A stretch of 64,000 nt of DNA. Source: Flavobacterium nackdongense (lineage in GTDB: Bacteria > Bacteroidota > Bacteroidia > Flavobacteriales > Flavobacteriaceae). The notes under the pieces are model-generated. The model saw only the letters and a list, made by a program, of their open reading frames with translations, did not search any database and was not told the origin of the DNA. The first letter of the stretch is position 1, and each line of letters begins with the position of its first letter. Location of the stretch: contig NZ_CP037933.1 in NCBI RefSeq assembly GCF_004355225.1, positions 3,348,001 through 3,412,000 of the forward strand, given 5' to 3'. A program made the translations under genes and the position numbers. Below are positions 62,648 to 64,000 of the stretch, one piece after another.

Positions 62648-62678
62648 AAAGCTGTCCTTTTGGGCAGCTTTTTTTTAT
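62648..62678 (+). terminator. Terminator of carA
   Basis: AAAGCTGTCC (62648-62657) pairs with GGGCAGCTTT (62662-62671) around a TTTT loop and is followed by more T. It ends just before the convergent gene's stop codon. Confidence 0.92.
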
Positions 62679-62683
62679 TGGTT

Positions 62684-63388
62684 TTAGTGTGATGGTAACT
62701 TTTTGAATTCGCGGTTTTTTTCTAGTAGAAAATTCATTAGTTTCAATGGATTAGTATTTTTTAAAACTTCTTTTGAATTGGGGTCGGCATCGCAAAATTC
62801 AATAAAAAGACCAATTTCTTCGGGTTTTAATTTCAGTATTTCGGCATAATATTTTTCGTCGGTATTCTCTTTGACCAGTTCTTTAAAATCAATTTGATGT
62901 ATTTTTTTTCTGCTACCTCCAAGGGGAATTGCTACGCCTATGCCATTTTCTATTGTTCCGTCATAAACGCCGTATGGTTTTGGGTTTCGAGCTGCTTTTT
63001 CCAATGTTAATTGGTTTGCGATATTTTTATCAAACTTGATCATCGGAAGAGCTTTTTTCTTAATCACAACTACTTCCTCCAATTCTTCTGGTTTCAGTGT
63101 CAGGTTAATTACTAGATTGTTATTGTTTACATCTTCTTTGTTTATGCAGATTTTTTTGTAATGATAATTTTTTGAAATAAACATCAGGGAGTCTTTAGCT
63201 TCAATTGCAATGCTGAACTCTCCATTTGTATCGGTTTTGGTGGTTTTTTTTGAATTTAAATTTAGGACTTCAATGCCTTGAAGCGGGAAGTTTTCATTTA
63301 GGACTTTGCCTTTTTTTAGTTTTTGGGTTTGAGCAAAGCAACCACTGATAGAAAATAGGAAAAATGTTAATAGTAGTTTTTCTTTCAT
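62684..63388 (-). CDS. Carboxypeptidase-like regulatory-domain secreted protein
   Basis: A 234-residue protein with a signal peptide (MKEKLLLTFFLFSISGCFAQ). A CarboxypepD_reg-like beta-sandwich follows (about 25-110, KGKVLNENFPLQGIEVLNLN to LTLKPEELEEVVVIKKK), as at the N-terminus of SusC proteins but without a plug or barrel. The C-terminal half (about 120-234) is helical with no recognised motif. It may be a periplasmic or envelope adaptor; the function is unknown. Cys17 is within the signal segment SISGCFAQ, so lipidation there is possible but not convincing. Confidence 0.75.
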   Translation of the reverse strand: MKEKLLLTFFLFSISGCFAQTQKLKKGKVLNENFPLQGIEVLNLNSKKTTKTDTNGEFSIAIEAKDSLMFISKNYHYKKICINKEDVNNNNLVINLTLKPEELEEVVVIKKKALPMIKFDKNIANQLTLEKAARNPKPYGVYDGTIENGIGVAIPLGGSRKKIHQIDFKELVKENTDEKYYAEILKLKPEEIGLFIEFCDADPNSKEVLKNTNPLKLMNFLLEKNREFKKLPSH

Positions 63389-63549
63389 TATTGGGAATTA
63401 GTTGATTGTAAAAGTATTCACATCATTCAGAAATAAATCAGAATATCTCTATAAAGTTTTGTTAATAGTACGGACTTAACTTGTATTGTATAACGGAATT
63501 CTTATTTTTGTTTAAGCTAAAAAAAATCCATTTCTTAATTCTTAAAGCG

Positions 63550-63557
63550 TATATTTG
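63550..63557 (+). promoter_or_regulatory. Possible -7 box TATATTTG of the SurA-like gene
   Basis: TATATTTG fits TAnnTTTG and lies about 107 bases before the start codon at 63665. No convincing TTG at the proper distance is seen, so support is weak. Confidence 0.35.
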
Positions 63558-63664
63558 AGTCGTTTTTTTTTGATACATTTTTAAGTGTAATAGATCACTT
63601 TTCTCCATCTGTTTCAAAAATGAATTACAACATAATTTCGAATAATACTTACAAATAAAAACCA

Positions 63665-64000
63665 ATGAAATTCATTAATAATACAATTGCCCTTACTTTT
63701 TTTGTTGTTCTATTTTCTGGCGGAATGGCTATGGCTCAAGAGATTATCAAAGAAAATACTGCTGACACCATCAAGAAAGAGAATGCTGTTAAAAAACAAA
63801 AAATCGATGGCGTAATAGCAAAGGTGGGCGATTACATTATTTTGGATTCTGATATTGACAAATCCTATTTGGAAATTTCTAGTCAAGGCGGGTCGATCAA
63901 GGATATCACTCGTTGCCAGATTTTAGGCAAAATAATGGAAGACAAATTGTATGCACATCAAGCTGTGATCGATAGTGTTAAGGTTACGGATTCCGAGGTG
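63665..64000 (+). CDS. SurA-like peptidyl-prolyl isomerase, N-terminal part
   Basis: The first 112 codons of a gene cut by the right edge. A signal peptide (MKFINNTIALTFFVVLFSGG then MAMAQ) is followed by KQKIDGVIAKVGDYIILDSDIDKSYLEIS. This matches the SurA N-terminal domain, including VAxVGxxxILxSDI-type spacing. SurA chaperones outer-membrane proteins in the periplasm and usually carries parvulin domains beyond this point. A frame through the edge stays open. Confidence 0.8.
   Translation, partial: MKFINNTIALTFFVVLFSGGMAMAQEIIKENTADTIKKENAVKKQKIDGVIAKVGDYIILDSDIDKSYLEISSQGGSIKDITRCQILGKIMEDKLYAHQAVIDSVKVTDSEV

Noticed and set aside
63462-63665. 67-codon minus-strand frame in the last gap
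   Set aside because: It covers the likely promoter and leader of the SurA-like gene and shows no protein-like pattern.

Overview
The window is chromosomal DNA of a member of the Bacteroidetes, most likely a Flavobacterium. The evidence is low G+C, promoters of the TAnnTTTG type, weak or absent Shine-Dalgarno sequences, tandem SusC/SusD pairs, a secreted protease with a type IX secretion sorting domain, a str operon without tuf, and rplQ followed by carA. No rRNA, tRNA, CRISPR array, prophage or complete insertion sequence was found. Genus and species are inference.

Left part (1-31.3 kb): mostly housekeeping genes with small accessory islands. In order: the end of a DUF2442 gene, a GT2 glycosyltransferase, a methyltransferase-like protein, a FabH-like thiolase-fold enzyme, a group 3 truncated haemoglobin, gcvP, a degenerate UbiA-like membrane protein, an AAA/DUF4143 ATPase behind a 33-bp-phased operator array, an M3 peptidase, purE-purK, a PIN toxin/antitoxin pair, hpt-adk-CNNM-obgE, two envelope genes on the minus strand, a TPR protein, an Mpl-like ligase, radC, a YjjG-like phosphatase, a secreted protein, rarA, rhomboid, a Uma2 protein, rlmB and a T9SS-exported M36 metalloprotease.

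Middle (31.3-43.5 kb): two tandem SusC-SusD operons on the minus strand with near-duplicate leaders and look-alike terminators, then an Omp85-family outer-membrane protein. No glycan-degrading enzyme is present. The neighbouring secreted protease makes peptide uptake a reasonable but unproven guess.

Right part (43.9-61.2 kb): the full ribosomal superoperon rpsL-rpsG-fusA-rpsJ / rplC-D-W-B-rpsS-rplV-rpsC-rplP-rpmC-rpsQ-rplN-X-E-rpsN-rpsH-rplF-R-rpsE-rpmD-rplO-secY-infA-rpmJ-rpsM-K-D-rpoA-rplQ. Three gaps in it (rpsJ/rplC, rpsN/rpsH, rpsK/rpsD) carry promoter-like or hairpin sequences. carA, a small carboxypeptidase-regulatory-domain protein and the start of a SurA-like chaperone follow.

The most unusual signal is in the intergenic DNA. 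A family of arrays is phased at exactly 7 nt. The left arm repeats GTTnnnn (or AGAnnnn) and the right arm repeats AACnnnn (or TCTnnnn), so the arms are roughly complementary although the units differ between loci. One half-array lies inside the purK coding sequence. At least five other short dispersed repeat families sit beside them, and one of these supplies the last codons of purK.
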